A DNA stretch of 64,000 nucleotides, taken from assembly GCF_014196635.1 (NCBI RefSeq), contig NZ_JACIEB010000004.1, positions 62,001 to 126,000 on the forward strand, given 5' to 3'. Under the pieces are notes generated by a model. The model worked only from the letters and a program-made list of their open reading frames with translations. It was not told the DNA's origin and ran no database searches. Below are positions 27,427 to 36,581 of this stretch, in pieces. Each line of letters opens with the position of its first letter. The first letter of the stretch is position 1. The stretch is from Sphingobium fontiphilum (GTDB taxonomy: Bacteria > Pseudomonadota > Alphaproteobacteria > Sphingomonadales > Sphingomonadaceae). The translations under genes were made by a program, and so were the position numbers.

Positions 27427-27801
27427 ATGCCTGAACCACTGGAAGAAGTGCTGGCCTTTTTCCGCGAGAGCAGCGGCTCGCCCGACGATATGCTCTCGGC
27501 CATGCGGTGCCGGTTCACCGCCGAAACGCGATGGGAAAATGTCGGGGTCGCCTCCACGGTGGGTGTCGACCAGGCCGTTCAGTTTGTCGCAGGGTTTCTG
27601 GAAAAGATCCCGTTCACCCGGTGCGAGGTCGTTGTGCATCACGCCGCAGCCTGCGGTGATACGGTCCTGACGGAAAGAAGCGACATCTTCTATGGCGCGG
27701 ACGGAGCGGAGATGGTCGCCTTGCGGTTGATGGGCGCATTGCAGATGGACGGGCCATACATCGTCGCATGGCGCGACTATTTCGACACCAGTGGATTTTG
27801 A
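27427..27801 (+). CDS. Limonene-1,2-epoxide-hydrolase-like NTF2-fold protein, second copy
   Basis: 124-residue NTF2-fold protein. It carries LTERSD (Arg84, Asp86) and WRDYFD (Arg116, Asp117, Asp120), matching the Arg-x-Asp plus Asp arrangement of limonene-1,2-epoxide hydrolase and of the protein at 9371-9799. The start is ATG 27427, with AGGGG upstream; ATG 27421 is two codons earlier. It follows TonB receptor 2 and its hairpin and precedes a broken methyltransferase. Unlike the first copy it has no attached phosphotransferase. Epoxide opening is a reasonable inference. Confidence 0.8.
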   Translation: MPEPLEEVLAFFRESSGSPDDMLSAMRCRFTAETRWENVGVASTVGVDQAVQFVAGFLEKIPFTRCEVVVHHAAACGDTVLTERSDIFYGADGAEMVALRLMGALQMDGPYIVAWRDYFDTSGF

Positions 27802-27976
27802 AGGCGGGGACAAGACCCAACGCAAAGCCGTATGGACGCAGAGCGTGCCAATGCCTGGCGAAATCTCGCCGCGCTGGCTGACGCCATCACCCCGGTCATT
27901 CCCCATTACGGCTTGTCCGCGGAAAAGAGCGCCGTCTACACGCCAAGCATCGCGGAAACATTTCATGTCTTAAGCG

Positions 27977-28879
27977 ATGTCCGGCACCGTAGCCGCAATG
28001 GCCGGCGAGGGATTATATAACCGCCATTGCGCTCTTCAGCACGCCAATCTGCGGTCGGCGCTGCCGCTTCTGGCCGATGCCGCCCATGGCGGCGCCACCG
28101 ACCTTGTTCAGGCAAAAGACCTGGAACGCCCGGTGCAGGACGTGCATGCCGACCTGCCCTCCAACGACTTCGCCTCGCTTTTCACCCTGCTGGCGATCGA
28201 TCTTGTAGGTCGGAAAACCTCTATTCATCGGCCATCGGGCGCTCCTATTTCGACAGCATTTTGGCCGCGGACAGCATGGATCTTGGCTGGTCCTCCCATT
28301 CGCTCCACTGGATGAGCCGCAGCCCCGTCGATGTCGCCGATCATGGCTGGGCGGTCTATAGCCAGTCTATGGAAGCGCGCGCGTTCGGCCGAACTGCGGC
28401 CCGGCGGACGTCTGGTCTGCCAGTTCATGGGGCGCGGTGCGGACGGGCATGGGTTCGAATGGATGGCCGGAAATTTCTGGCGGTCCATTGTGGATATGGA
28501 GCGTGAGAGGCTGCTCACCGCAGAAGAAACGCTCAGGATGGCTTCGCCCTCCGCCGGTCGATCCCTGGATCAGCTGGCCGCACCGTTCGAGGCTGGCCAG
28601 GTTGTCGGACTGGCCCTCGATCATCTCTCGGCGGTGCCTGCGCCCGACCCTTATTGGGATGCGTTGCAGGAGACCGGCGATGCCGCTGCATTCGGGCGGC
28701 AATGGGCAAATATGATGTGCGCCGCGAACGGCCCCAATTTCTCTGCCCGGCTGGATGCAGGCCGCGATCGCGCGCAGTTGACCAATAGTCTCCTGCAGCG
28801 TTTGGCGGCGCGCATCGAAGCTGATCCCCAACCCGGCCATTCCGTCATCGTGATCATGTCGATCAGCAAACCCGGTTAA
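27977..28879 (+). pseudogene. Broken SABATH-type (salicylate/jasmonate carboxyl) methyltransferase
   Basis: Three frames in order give pieces of a SAM-dependent carboxyl methyltransferase. At 27977 a start MSGTVAAMAGEGLYNRH and, later, HADLPSNDFASLF. Near 28210 in another frame SSAIGRSYFD, DLGWSSHSLHWMSR and DVADHGWAVYSQ. Near 28380, back in the first frame, ELRPGGRLVCQFMGRG, FEWMAGNFW, APDPYWD and a normal C-terminus ending ISKPG at 28879. The glycine-rich SAM motif expected after the first piece is missing, and a stretch before ELRPGG is also lost. So there are two frame changes plus two deletions, and the gene cannot be functional. The family makes methyl esters of carboxylic acids. Confidence 0.8.
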
Positions 28880-29096
28880 GGCGCAGCATTCCGGGCTTTC
28901 GGTGCAGATGGCTGACGGTTGCAAGGCGCAATCCTCGGTTCAGCGCGTGCGGTCCGGTTCCGACGATATCAAACCGGGAACTCGTGCGTCTTACCCTGTC
29001 GCATTATTCGGATAAACCGGCAGAAGCGCTCCAGATCGTAGGGTATCGGGGCGCTGCAGTAATGTTGCGACTTCGAATCTTTTTGGGGAGGCAATA

Positions 29097-31478
29097 TTGA
29101 AACATCTGCTGTCTATCGCTTGTTCGTTGGGATCGCTCGCTCTTGCCGACGTGGCGCATGCCCAGACGGCGCCCGAGCCGCAGGACTCGGCCGCCGCCCG
29201 TCCGTCGAATCAAGCCGACGATATCGTCATCACCGCTCGGCGCGTTGAGGAAAGCCTTCAGTCGACGCCAGTGTCCGTGACCGCATTCAGCGGCGCGGAA
29301 CTGACGAAGGCGGGTATCAGGGATACCGCAGACCTCATGATGAAGACGCCTGGCGTTTATCTGGGCGGTTCGGGCGGCCGCGAAAACTCGGTATTCCAGA
29401 TCCGCGGCATGGCAAAGGCGCGCAGCGGCTTCAACTCGCCTGCCGTGGTAAGCTATTTCGCCGACGTGCCGCAGCCGACCTTCGGCAGCAGCGTCGCGAC
29501 TTATGATCTGGGTTCGGTTCAGGTTCTCAAGGGGCCGCAGGGCACTCTGTTTGGCCGCAACACCATCGGTGGAGCCGTTCTCTTCTATCCCGCCGCGCCC
29601 ACCTATAATGTGGAAGGCTATGTCCAGGGTTCCTACGGGCGCTTCAACAACGCCTCTCTGGAAGGCGCGCTGAACATCCCGATCGTCGATGGCAAAGTCG
29701 CGCTGCGTCTCGCTGGGCGTGCGGAAACCAGCGATGGCTACACGAAGAATCTGGTCAACGGAAAGAATTTCGACGACACGGATTCGCGCTCCATCCGCGC
29801 TTCGCTGCTGATCGAACCCGTCGATGGCATCAAGAACCTCACGATCTTCGACTATTATAAGAATGATTATAATGGCGATTCCTTCGTGATCCGCAACATC
29901 CGCCCCGGCAGCCCGCTGCTGGATAATCCCCTCGCCTTGCGGCCCGCCGCGCTCGCTTTCCTGGCCGCGCAGCAAGCCCGTGGCGTTCGAATTGTCGAAG
30001 TCACGGGTGAGCCGCTCAACAGAAGCCGGCGTCTGGGCATCACCAATCGCACCGACATAGACATCACCGACGATGTCGCGTTCACCAATATTTTCGGCTA
30101 TCGCCGCACGGAAGTCGACTATCATGCCAATGTGGCCGGTTTTGGCCCGCTGGTTTCGGGCAACCCCGCTCTAGGTGGCGCCCGCTTCACCGTTTTCCAC
30201 GCAGGCGCGATCAACAATACCGAGCAGTATACGAACGAAGTTCAGTTCAAAGGCACGGCAGGAGCGGTCGACTGGCTGCTCGGCGGCTTTTATCTCAGGA
30301 GCAAGCCATTTGGTCCCACCGGGACGGGCAGCAATGTGCTCAGCACGACCACGACCTATCTGAATACGTTCAACTACAGCTTCTACAATGAGACCAGCAA
30401 GGCTCTGTTCGGCAACGTGAACGTGCGCCTGGACAATCTGCTTGAGGGCCTGCGCGCCAATGCCGGCGTCCGCTATACCTGGGACAAGATTACCGCCTGC
30501 ACCGCGACCGACACGGTCACCTTCGGTCAGGTGGACCCGGAAGATTGCAACGCCAGCAATCCGGTGCTTCAGCTGCCGGCAACCAACAGCGTGAAGTTCA
30601 GCGCGCCTACCTGGCAAGCGGGCCTTGATTGGCAGGCGACATCCGACCTGTTCTTCTATGCCGCCACCCGGCGCGGCTATCGCGCGGGCGGCATCAACAA
30701 CCCGACCCTGGGCGGTACGCTGGTCAAGTTCCAGAGCTATGGACCCCAAAAGGTCACCGATGTCGAACTCGGCATGCGCAGCGACTGGGATCTGGCCGAT
30801 GATGTGCGCCTCCGCTTCAACATCTCGGGCTTCATCGGTTGGCACAAGAATATTGCCGCCTCCTTGACCGGCGTCCGGACGATTCTGGCGAACTGCGTGC
30901 CCGGCGCTGCACCGCCGATCTCGCCTGACGGCGACTGCAATGTCGCAAACGACCCCCAGTCTGGCACACTGCTGATCACGGCGGGGACGGCGCGCATCAG
31001 CGGCATCGACATCGATGGCTTCCTGAGGATTGGCAACTTCACCCTGAACTATGGCGCAAACTTCCTGGATCCCAAGTCCACCGGGTTCGACGTTCCGCCT
31101 GAACTCGCCGCCTATGTTCCTGCCAACGCGGCCATCGGCTTTGACTTTGTGGCAAAGAGAACCTTCACATTGGGTGCTGATTATGCCGTTCCGCTGGGTG
31201 ACGGCACCGAAATCAATGCTCATGCCGATCTCTACAAGACCAGCGATATTGCGTTCACCGACTCTTCGATCAACGGTTATACGCTGGTCAACGCAAGGCT
31301 GGATTATAACAATGTGTTTGGCAGCAACGCCGACATCAGCCTGTACATGAACAATGTGTTCGACAGGGTGTATGAGCAGAACGGTGCCTTCGACGGCCCT
31401 GGCGCCGGCTTCAAGTCGGTCATCATGGGGCCGCCGCGGCAGTATGGCGTGCGCCTGCGCTATCGCTTCGGTCAATAA
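29097..31478 (+). CDS. TonB-dependent outer-membrane receptor 3
   Basis: 793-residue receptor starting at a TTG (29097) with GGGGAGGC upstream. Signal peptide ends near DVAHAQTA; plug has DDIVITARR, DTADLMMKTPGVYLGGSGG and QVLKGPQGTLFGRNTIGGA; barrel ends RLRYRFGQ. It is the closest paralogue of receptor 2. The 217 bases upstream, after the methyltransferase remnant, hold its promoter, with no element I can name. A 14-base-arm hairpin follows the stop. The convergent TetR gene at 31618 is the likely local regulator, since its paralogue at 59803 precedes receptor 4. Confidence 0.95.
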   Translation: MKHLLSIACSLGSLALADVAHAQTAPEPQDSAAARPSNQADDIVITARRVEESLQSTPVSVTAFSGAELTKAGIRDTADLMMKTPGVYLGGSGGRENSVFQIRGMAKARSGFNSPAVVSYFADVPQPTFGSSVATYDLGSVQVLKGPQGTLFGRNTIGGAVLFYPAAPTYNVEGYVQGSYGRFNNASLEGALNIPIVDGKVALRLAGRAETSDGYTKNLVNGKNFDDTDSRSIRASLLIEPVDGIKNLTIFDYYKNDYNGDSFVIRNIRPGSPLLDNPLALRPAALAFLAAQQARGVRIVEVTGEPLNRSRRLGITNRTDIDITDDVAFTNIFGYRRTEVDYHANVAGFGPLVSGNPALGGARFTVFHAGAINNTEQYTNEVQFKGTAGAVDWLLGGFYLRSKPFGPTGTGSNVLSTTTTYLNTFNYSFYNETSKALFGNVNVRLDNLLEGLRANAGVRYTWDKITACTATDTVTFGQVDPEDCNASNPVLQLPATNSVKFSAPTWQAGLDWQATSDLFFYAATRRGYRAGGINNPTLGGTLVKFQSYGPQKVTDVELGMRSDWDLADDVRLRFNISGFIGWHKNIAASLTGVRTILANCVPGAAPPISPDGDCNVANDPQSGTLLITAGTARISGIDIDGFLRIGNFTLNYGANFLDPKSTGFDVPPELAAYVPANAAIGFDFVAKRTFTLGADYAVPLGDGTEINAHADLYKTSDIAFTDSSINGYTLVNARLDYNNVFGSNADISLYMNNVFDRVYEQNGAFDGPGAGFKSVIMGPPRQYGVRLRYRFGQ

Positions 31479-31486
31479 GGACAGCG

Positions 31487-31516
31487 ACTGGCGGCCGGAT
31501 CTATCCGGTCGCCAGT
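31487..31516. terminator. Terminator-like hairpin between convergent receptor 3 and TetR
   Basis: Arms ACTGGCGGCCGGAT (31487-31500) and ATCCGGTCGCCAGT (31503-31516) pair over 14 positions with one G-T wobble around a two-base centre. It starts nine bases after the receptor stop. There is no clear T run. It probably ends or stabilises the receptor transcript. Confidence 0.6.
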
Positions 31517-31617
31517 TCATTCAGGCCTTTGGCCAAGGCCTGGGATGATGTCTTAACAGACTTGTCGCTCGCACCCGGCGGGAAACCTGACTCTATCACC
31601 TGACTCCGATCAGGCTC

Positions 31618-32301
31618 TCACATCGGTTTCGACCGGCATCCGTTGAGGAACAGATCGACGATCTTGTGAGCGAGTTCGTCTACTTCGTCTGGATGAGGCG
31701 CGGTTTCCGGTTCCAGAATGACGGAATTGGTAAAGAAGATGAACTGCGCAAAATGCTCGCTCAAAAAGCGGGCATCGCCCCTCATCTCGCCTCGGGCTAT
31801 CTTTTCCCTGAAGAAATCGAATAGGGGAACGCCGAGATTTTCCCGGAATACCGACTTGCATCGTCTGGCCAGGTCGACGTGGCTGATAGAGGTGCCGACG
31901 AGGGTTCTGGCCATTTCATAGAAGGGGCGACCCCCGAATACCGGCTGGATCATCCTGTTTATGTGCATCGCCGCAAATCGGCACAATATTTCCTCGAGCG
32001 GTCCGTTCGCATCCAATACCTGCCGCAATGGGGTGGCCGCCCGGGTCACGGAATCCAGGACGCAGTGGATGAACAGGTCGGACTTGTCGTGGAAATATTT
32101 GTAGATTGTCGCTTTGCCGACACCGGCAGACAGAGCGACGTCATCCAGATTGGCGGCCTCGAAGCCTTTGGCCAGAAACTCGTGGGATGCGGCACAAAGA
32201 ATGCGCAAACGGCGCGCGTCGCCCGCCTCGCTCATCTGACGGACTTTCGGCTGGTGAGGTGACGTCGGTGGGACTGTCCCGCCGCTTGCCATAGAGTTCA
32301 T
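31618..32301 (-). CDS. TetR-family transcriptional regulator
   Basis: 227-residue repressor. HTH region: FLAKGFEAANLDDVALSAG followed by VGKATIYKYFHDKSDLF. The C-terminal domain shares RPFYE, SISH, IFFTNSVILEP and VDLFLNGC with the TetR at 59803-60453, so these are paralogues, each beside a TonB receptor. The start is uncertain: ATGs at 32310, 32301 and 32235 are in frame, and TAGGATGG before 32301 decides for that one. Likely represses receptor 3 or the P450 gene upstream of it. Confidence 0.88.
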   Translation of the reverse strand: MNSMASGGTVPPTSPHQPKVRQMSEAGDARRLRILCAASHEFLAKGFEAANLDDVALSAGVGKATIYKYFHDKSDLFIHCVLDSVTRAATPLRQVLDANGPLEEILCRFAAMHINRMIQPVFGGRPFYEMARTLVGTSISHVDLARRCKSVFRENLGVPLFDFFREKIARGEMRGDARFLSEHFAQFIFFTNSVILEPETAPHPDEVDELAHKIVDLFLNGCRSKPM

Positions 32302-32672
32302 CGCACCCATCCTACTCGGTGTTCATTATACGGCAGATGCTCTCCCAGCATGTCTAGGTCACAATGCCCATGCGGCGTGCATCTGGCTGGAAGAATGGAT
32401 GCGCCCACGCATCGCTTCTTCCGCCTGTCGTCGGACGGGCGGTCGGGCGAATGTTGGCCCAGATGCCCTGGTTACGGGGTATCACTAGCAGAGCCCTCCA
32501 ATGCGTATCACGCGCCCGATGAGGCGCCAGTGACGGATAGGTCGATCGGGGAGCATGCCTTCCGGCTTGATCCGCCTATCGGGATGTCATTCAGGCCAGC
32601 CCCGCGGGCAGAACGCTGGTTGTATCCGGAATGAATTTTGTCGAAACACCGCTGGTGCAGGACAGCCCATGA
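32302..32672. other. Intergenic region between TetR and the cytochrome P450, nothing recognisable
   Basis: About 370 bases without a supportable gene. Short open frames on both strands lack ribosome sites and family motifs. It should contain the TetR promoter near 32310-32350. The P450 terminator lies at its other end. Confidence 0.4.
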
Positions 32673-32715
32673 AAAGGAGCCTGCCGCAGCCCGGATGGCT
32701 GTATCAGGCTCCTTT
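32673..32715 (-). terminator. Rho-independent terminator of the cytochrome P450 gene
   Basis: Perfect 11-base arms AAAGGAGCCTG (32673-32683) and CAGGCTCCTTT (32705-32715), with an inner CAGCC/GGCTG pairing. Read on the minus strand the second arm runs into TTTT. It begins 17 bases after the P450 stop, so it ends that transcript. Confidence 0.8.
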
Positions 32716-32731
32716 GATCTTAAACCGCGCT

Positions 32732-33967
32732 TCAGGCCTGCAAGTAGAGCTTGCCGATGTGGCGGGCGCGGGGCGTGGAGGTGTCCCATTCAAGAGCGTC
32801 GGGCCGATCGGCCAGGCGCAGGTTCGGCATCTTCCCGACCACCTTCTGGATCAGCAGCGGGACCACGTTGCGCGTGATCGCGTTGCCGATGCAGGTATGC
32901 ATGCCATGCCCGAACGCGATATGGTCCTTCACATTGGGCCGATCGATGTCGAACTTGTAAGGGTCGGGATAGACCGACGGATCATGGCAAGCGACCCCCA
33001 GCATCACATAGGTGGGCATGCCCTTGGGGATGACCTTGCCGCCAACCTCGATATTGTCGGTCGCGAAACGCATCACGAGCGAGACCGGAGGATCGAGGCG
33101 CATGCTTTCCTCAAGCACGTTGATCGCAAGCGAAGGATCCTGCCGAACGCGCTCGGCAACATCTGGATTCCTGGCCAGGTTCATTAGCGAAGCGGCTGCG
33201 GCGCCAGCGACCGTCGATACGCCGCCGATGAGCAGGACGATCATCATCGCCATCATCTCGTCATCATCGATGGCGCCGCCCTCGGCGCCTTCGGCTATGA
33301 CACCAATCAGGTTGCGGCATTCGCCCCTGCGCGCCAGTTCCTGCTGCTCCTTGCAATAGGCTGCGCCCGCAGCCCAGGCGTCAAGATAGGCCTGGGGCTT
33401 GGGGTCGCCCGGCCGCATCTTGTCGAGCAACGGCAGGGTCATGACATAGTTCATGAAGATCGGCTGATCCTTGTCTTCGATCCCCATGAAATGGCGCAGA
33501 AGCGTGTCGATCGACACAATCTTGGTGAAATCGCCGAGCGCTTCGAATCCGCCGCCGTTGGCCATGATCTTGTCGATCATCGAATCGATGATGATAGCGG
33601 CGTTTTCGTTCAGCATCTGCGTGCGCTTCGGCGTGAAGGCGGGGTTCACAACCTTGCGGCGACGGGTGTGATCTGGCGGGTCCGAATAGTTCATCACCGG
33701 CAGGCCGTTAAAAAAGTCGATCCGCTCCATGCCCGGCAGCCCCTTGGGCTTCAGGCTCGAAAATCCCTTGAAGTTGCGCAGCACCGCCTGACACTGGGCG
33801 AATCCCGCGATGTAAGCCGACGGGACGCCTTCCATGGTGATGAATCCGGGAGATTGCGCCAGCAGCAAGGGATGATATTTTTCGGGGTTTTCCCGAAATT
33901 CAGCGCTGAAAGGATCGAAATCTGAAAATTCCAGCCCTTCCACGCTTTCGACGAATTGCGTTGCCAT
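32732..33967 (-). CDS. Cytochrome P450, bacterial class I type
   Basis: 411-residue soluble monooxygenase that would hydroxylate a substrate with electrons from a ferredoxin system not found in the window. Seen: the heme loop FGHGMHTCIGN, the ExxR motif as EESMR, and the I-helix as LIGGVSTVAG, where the usual acidic residue before Thr is Ser. The ATG at 33967 follows GGAGCGAAGG; an upstream in-frame ATG at 34000 lacks a site. It is divergent from the truncated MBL-fold gene and ends in a terminator. CYP family cannot be fixed here. Confidence 0.94.
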   Translation of the reverse strand: MATQFVESVEGLEFSDFDPFSAEFRENPEKYHPLLLAQSPGFITMEGVPSAYIAGFAQCQAVLRNFKGFSSLKPKGLPGMERIDFFNGLPVMNYSDPPDHTRRRKVVNPAFTPKRTQMLNENAAIIIDSMIDKIMANGGGFEALGDFTKIVSIDTLLRHFMGIEDKDQPIFMNYVMTLPLLDKMRPGDPKPQAYLDAWAAGAAYCKEQQELARRGECRNLIGVIAEGAEGGAIDDDEMMAMMIVLLIGGVSTVAGAAAASLMNLARNPDVAERVRQDPSLAINVLEESMRLDPPVSLVMRFATDNIEVGGKVIPKGMPTYVMLGVACHDPSVYPDPYKFDIDRPNVKDHIAFGHGMHTCIGNAITRNVVPLLIQKVVGKMPNLRLADRPDALEWDTSTPRARHIGKLYLQA

Positions 33968-34116
33968 CCTTCGCTCCAGATAGATGATGTTATACCCCAA
34001 TTATCGACCAGTCGCGGCCGTCTTGCCAAGGTGCAAAACCGGGCAGTTCCGTGATGTTCCGCTGTCGTTCTTCCGCCCTCATCCCTATCCCGACGTCAGG
34101 AGAGGGATGCTGTTGC

Positions 34117-34674
34117 ATGCGCTGTGGCGACCTGGAAGTGAAACGGGTGGAGGAAGCGCGCATCGACGTGCCCTTCGCTCTGCTGACTGGTGAAGCCGGC
34201 GCCAATACGGGTTCCGCCCCCCGAAGCTTTCAACTTGTATTCCAGAGCTGGATATTGCGGCGTCAGGATGTGGTCATCCTGATCGATCCTTGCGCCGGCA
34301 ACGGGCGCGACCGGCCGGTAATGCCTCATTTTCACCAGCTCGAAACGCCTTATCTGGATCGCCTGCGCGCGACGGGGATTTCCCCGGGACAAGTGGACAT
34401 CATATTTTGCACGCATCTGCTTTGCGATCATTGCGGCTGGAATACGCGCAGGCAATATGGCCGCTGGGTTCCCACCTTTCCCAACGCCCGCTTCCTTCTC
34501 GTCCGGCGGGAAGTCGAACGCTGGGGGATCGGGCGGGAAGATCATGCGGTCATCGACTATAATCTCGGCGTTTTCGAGGACAGCGTCCAACCCATTTTGG
34601 ACGCGGGCCTTGCTGATCTTGTCGAGGCAGGACAGTGTGGAGCGAAAGGCAGCAGGCCGCCCGCCCGTGGATAG
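34117..34674 (+). pseudogene. Truncated metallo-beta-lactamase-fold hydrolase
   Basis: 185 codons from ATG 34117 (AGGAGAGGG upstream) match the first two thirds of an MBL-fold hydrolase: VVILIDPCAGNGRDRP, then the metal loop THLLCDHCGWN and an FPNARFL strand. Two faults: the second histidine of the canonical THxHxDH is Leu, and the frame ends soon after GLADLVEAG, before the TPGHTPGH region and the later metal ligands (family usually about 280-300 residues). Likely a decaying gene. Confidence 0.7.
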
Positions 34675-34776
34675 GGTTCCGCCAGCTAATAGGGCTGGCA
34701 AGGAAGGGGGTAATGAACGCGCTAACGCTCCCGGCAAAGACCCGAGGGCTGTGAAGCTGTCGTTGCGGAGGAGAGC

Positions 34777-35169
34777 ATGGCCGATCTGGAGGCTAACAAG
34801 ACGGTGGCGCGCCGCTACATGCAGGCGGTCGAGCAGGGCGATATCGAGACGATCGAGGCTTTGCAGCATCCCGACTGCCGCTGGTGGATATTGGGCCATG
34901 GCGACATGAGCCGCGCCGATTTCATCGCCAGTGTCAGGGGCGGATTGCTGAGCGCGCAACGGCGCACGGCGGAGATCGTGGGGATCACCGCCGAAGGGGA
35001 CCGGGTCGCCGTGGAGGTCAGGGGCGAGATGGTGTTTCCCGACCGCGTCTATCGCAACGAATATCACAACCTGCTGATGATCCGTGACGGCCAGATCGTT
35101 TCAGGCAAGGAATATATGGACACCCGCGCCGTGGCCGAGGCCTTTTCCGCCGGACAGCAAGCCCCATGA
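34777..35169 (+). CDS. SnoaL-like NTF2-fold protein coupled to a phosphotransferase
   Basis: 130-residue NTF2-fold protein. It begins ANKTVARRYMQAVEQGD and has the CRWWILGHGDM strand and the late IRDGQIVSGKEYMD segment typical of SnoaL-like proteins. It lacks the Arg-x-Asp of the epoxide-hydrolase-like copies. The start follows GGAGGAGAGC. Its stop overlaps the start of the phosphotransferase by ATGA. The frameshifted gene at 39271-39686 is a paralogue (VTAEGNRVAVE versus ITAEGDRVAVE). Function unknown; such proteins often act as isomerases, lyases or hydrolases on small hydrophobic substrates. Confidence 0.82.
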   Translation: MADLEANKTVARRYMQAVEQGDIETIEALQHPDCRWWILGHGDMSRADFIASVRGGLLSAQRRTAEIVGITAEGDRVAVEVRGEMVFPDRVYRNEYHNLLMIRDGQIVSGKEYMDTRAVAEAFSAGQQAP

Positions 35170-36533
35170 CGGAGGCGACGGCGCTCAACAATTATGACGA
35201 TGCGGCGGTCGGACGGATCACCGCCTTTGTGGAGGAACAGACTGGCGGCACGGTGGTCGGTCTGGAACGGCTGGTCCGTTGGCGTCCGTCCTGGTTCGTC
35301 GATGTAAAGCAGGGCGACGCCGTCCGCAGGCTGCATCTGCGCGGTGATCGCGGCGGCGACGTCTCCATTTTCCCCGACCTCAAGCGCGAGGCGGACGTCA
35401 TCGACCTGTTGCACAGGCAGGGGCTGCCGGTGCCGGAAATCCTCGGATATCTGCCCAGTCCGCCCTGTATCGTGATGGAGGCTATCGAGGGAAGGCGCGA
35501 TTTTTCGACGCTGGACGCCTCGACCAAAAGCGCCGTCGGCCGCACCTACATGCAGGCGGTCGCCGCGATGCATGGATTGCCGGTTGAACCGTTCTTGGAG
35601 GCGGGACTGCATCGGCCCCAGGGCGCGGAGGCCATCGCGCTGGCGGGTCTGGATGCCTATATGCCCCACTACCGGCGGACCAAGAGCCGGCCGGAGCCGC
35701 TGCTGGAATTCGTGATCCGCTGGCTGGGCCGCAACCTGCCACGCGATCGCCATCGTGCCAGCTTCATCCAGTTCGATTCCGGCCAGTATCTGGTGGAAAA
35801 GGGCGCGATGACCAAGCTTTACGACTTCGAATTCTCGATGATCGGCGACCCGCTGGTCGATATAGCGACCATGGGGATGCGCAATAGCTATGAACCGCTG
35901 GGCGCCCCGCTGCCCGAACTGGTGCGCTATTATGAGGAAGCGACCGGCGAGCCTGTCGATCATGAAGCGGTGGTTTTTCACGTCCTCCAATTTTCCCTGC
36001 TGGGGACGATGCAGTTCACGGGAACCGTCGGCAAGCCATGCCCGGGCGATCCGCATTCCGTCTATCTGATGTTCGACCTGTCGCTGCGGCGCTCCATCCT
36101 GCTGGCGTTGTCGCATTTGTCAGGCGTTGAACTGCCGTCCTTGCCGGATTTGGAAGAACGCAGCGGGGATAATGCGCCCCTGCTGGCAAAACTGGCCGAC
36201 ACCCTCGCCACCCTGCCGGTCACGGGCGAGGCGGCCGAAGGGCACAAGACGCAGGTCGCGGAACTGATCGAATGGGCGCGGCGCGCCGACGATCATGGCG
36301 CGGCGATGGTGGCGCGCAATATCGCGGACGTTTCCGCGCTTCTGGGCCGTTCGTTCGACCGCTGGGACGCCGCCGCTCAGGCGCTGGAAACCCATATCGA
36401 AACGGCCGGACCGCAGGAGGATGCAACGCTGATCCACCTGCTTGCGACGATCGAGGGCAGGCGGCTTCAACTGTTCGGGCCAACGGCGCTGGGTGAAGCG
36501 GCCCGTAATGTCGTCCTGCCCGCGACGCGATAG
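35166..36533 (+). CDS. Phosphotransferase (APH-fold kinase-like) with altered catalytic motif, second copy
   Basis: 455-residue APH-fold protein paralogous to 9796-11148. Both share RWRxxWxVDV, an LHxRGxRG strand, an E-x-DVIDLLHRQGLPVPEIL-type region and the altered catalytic loop. Here that loop is QFDSGQ (Asp204 kept; His and Asn of HGD-x4-N absent), with LYDFE (Asp220) 16 residues later. It overlaps the NTF2-fold gene by four bases and is followed by SDR and EthD-like genes in the same direction, probably one operon from 34777 to 38240. The role in catabolism, such as phosphorylating an alcohol, is inference. Confidence 0.85.
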   Translation: MTEATALNNYDDAAVGRITAFVEEQTGGTVVGLERLVRWRPSWFVDVKQGDAVRRLHLRGDRGGDVSIFPDLKREADVIDLLHRQGLPVPEILGYLPSPPCIVMEAIEGRRDFSTLDASTKSAVGRTYMQAVAAMHGLPVEPFLEAGLHRPQGAEAIALAGLDAYMPHYRRTKSRPEPLLEFVIRWLGRNLPRDRHRASFIQFDSGQYLVEKGAMTKLYDFEFSMIGDPLVDIATMGMRNSYEPLGAPLPELVRYYEEATGEPVDHEAVVFHVLQFSLLGTMQFTGTVGKPCPGDPHSVYLMFDLSLRRSILLALSHLSGVELPSLPDLEERSGDNAPLLAKLADTLATLPVTGEAAEGHKTQVAELIEWARRADDHGAAMVARNIADVSALLGRSFDRWDAAAQALETHIETAGPQEDATLIHLLATIEGRRLQLFGPTALGEAARNVVLPATR

Positions 36534-36581
36534 GGCCGACAGGGGTTAGGTCAGAATATCGGAATGCTGACGGGAGTGGAT

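Noticed and set aside
27832-28020. 62-codon open frame before the broken methyltransferase
   Set aside because: No family similarity or clear ribosome site; it may be debris, so I do not call it a gene.
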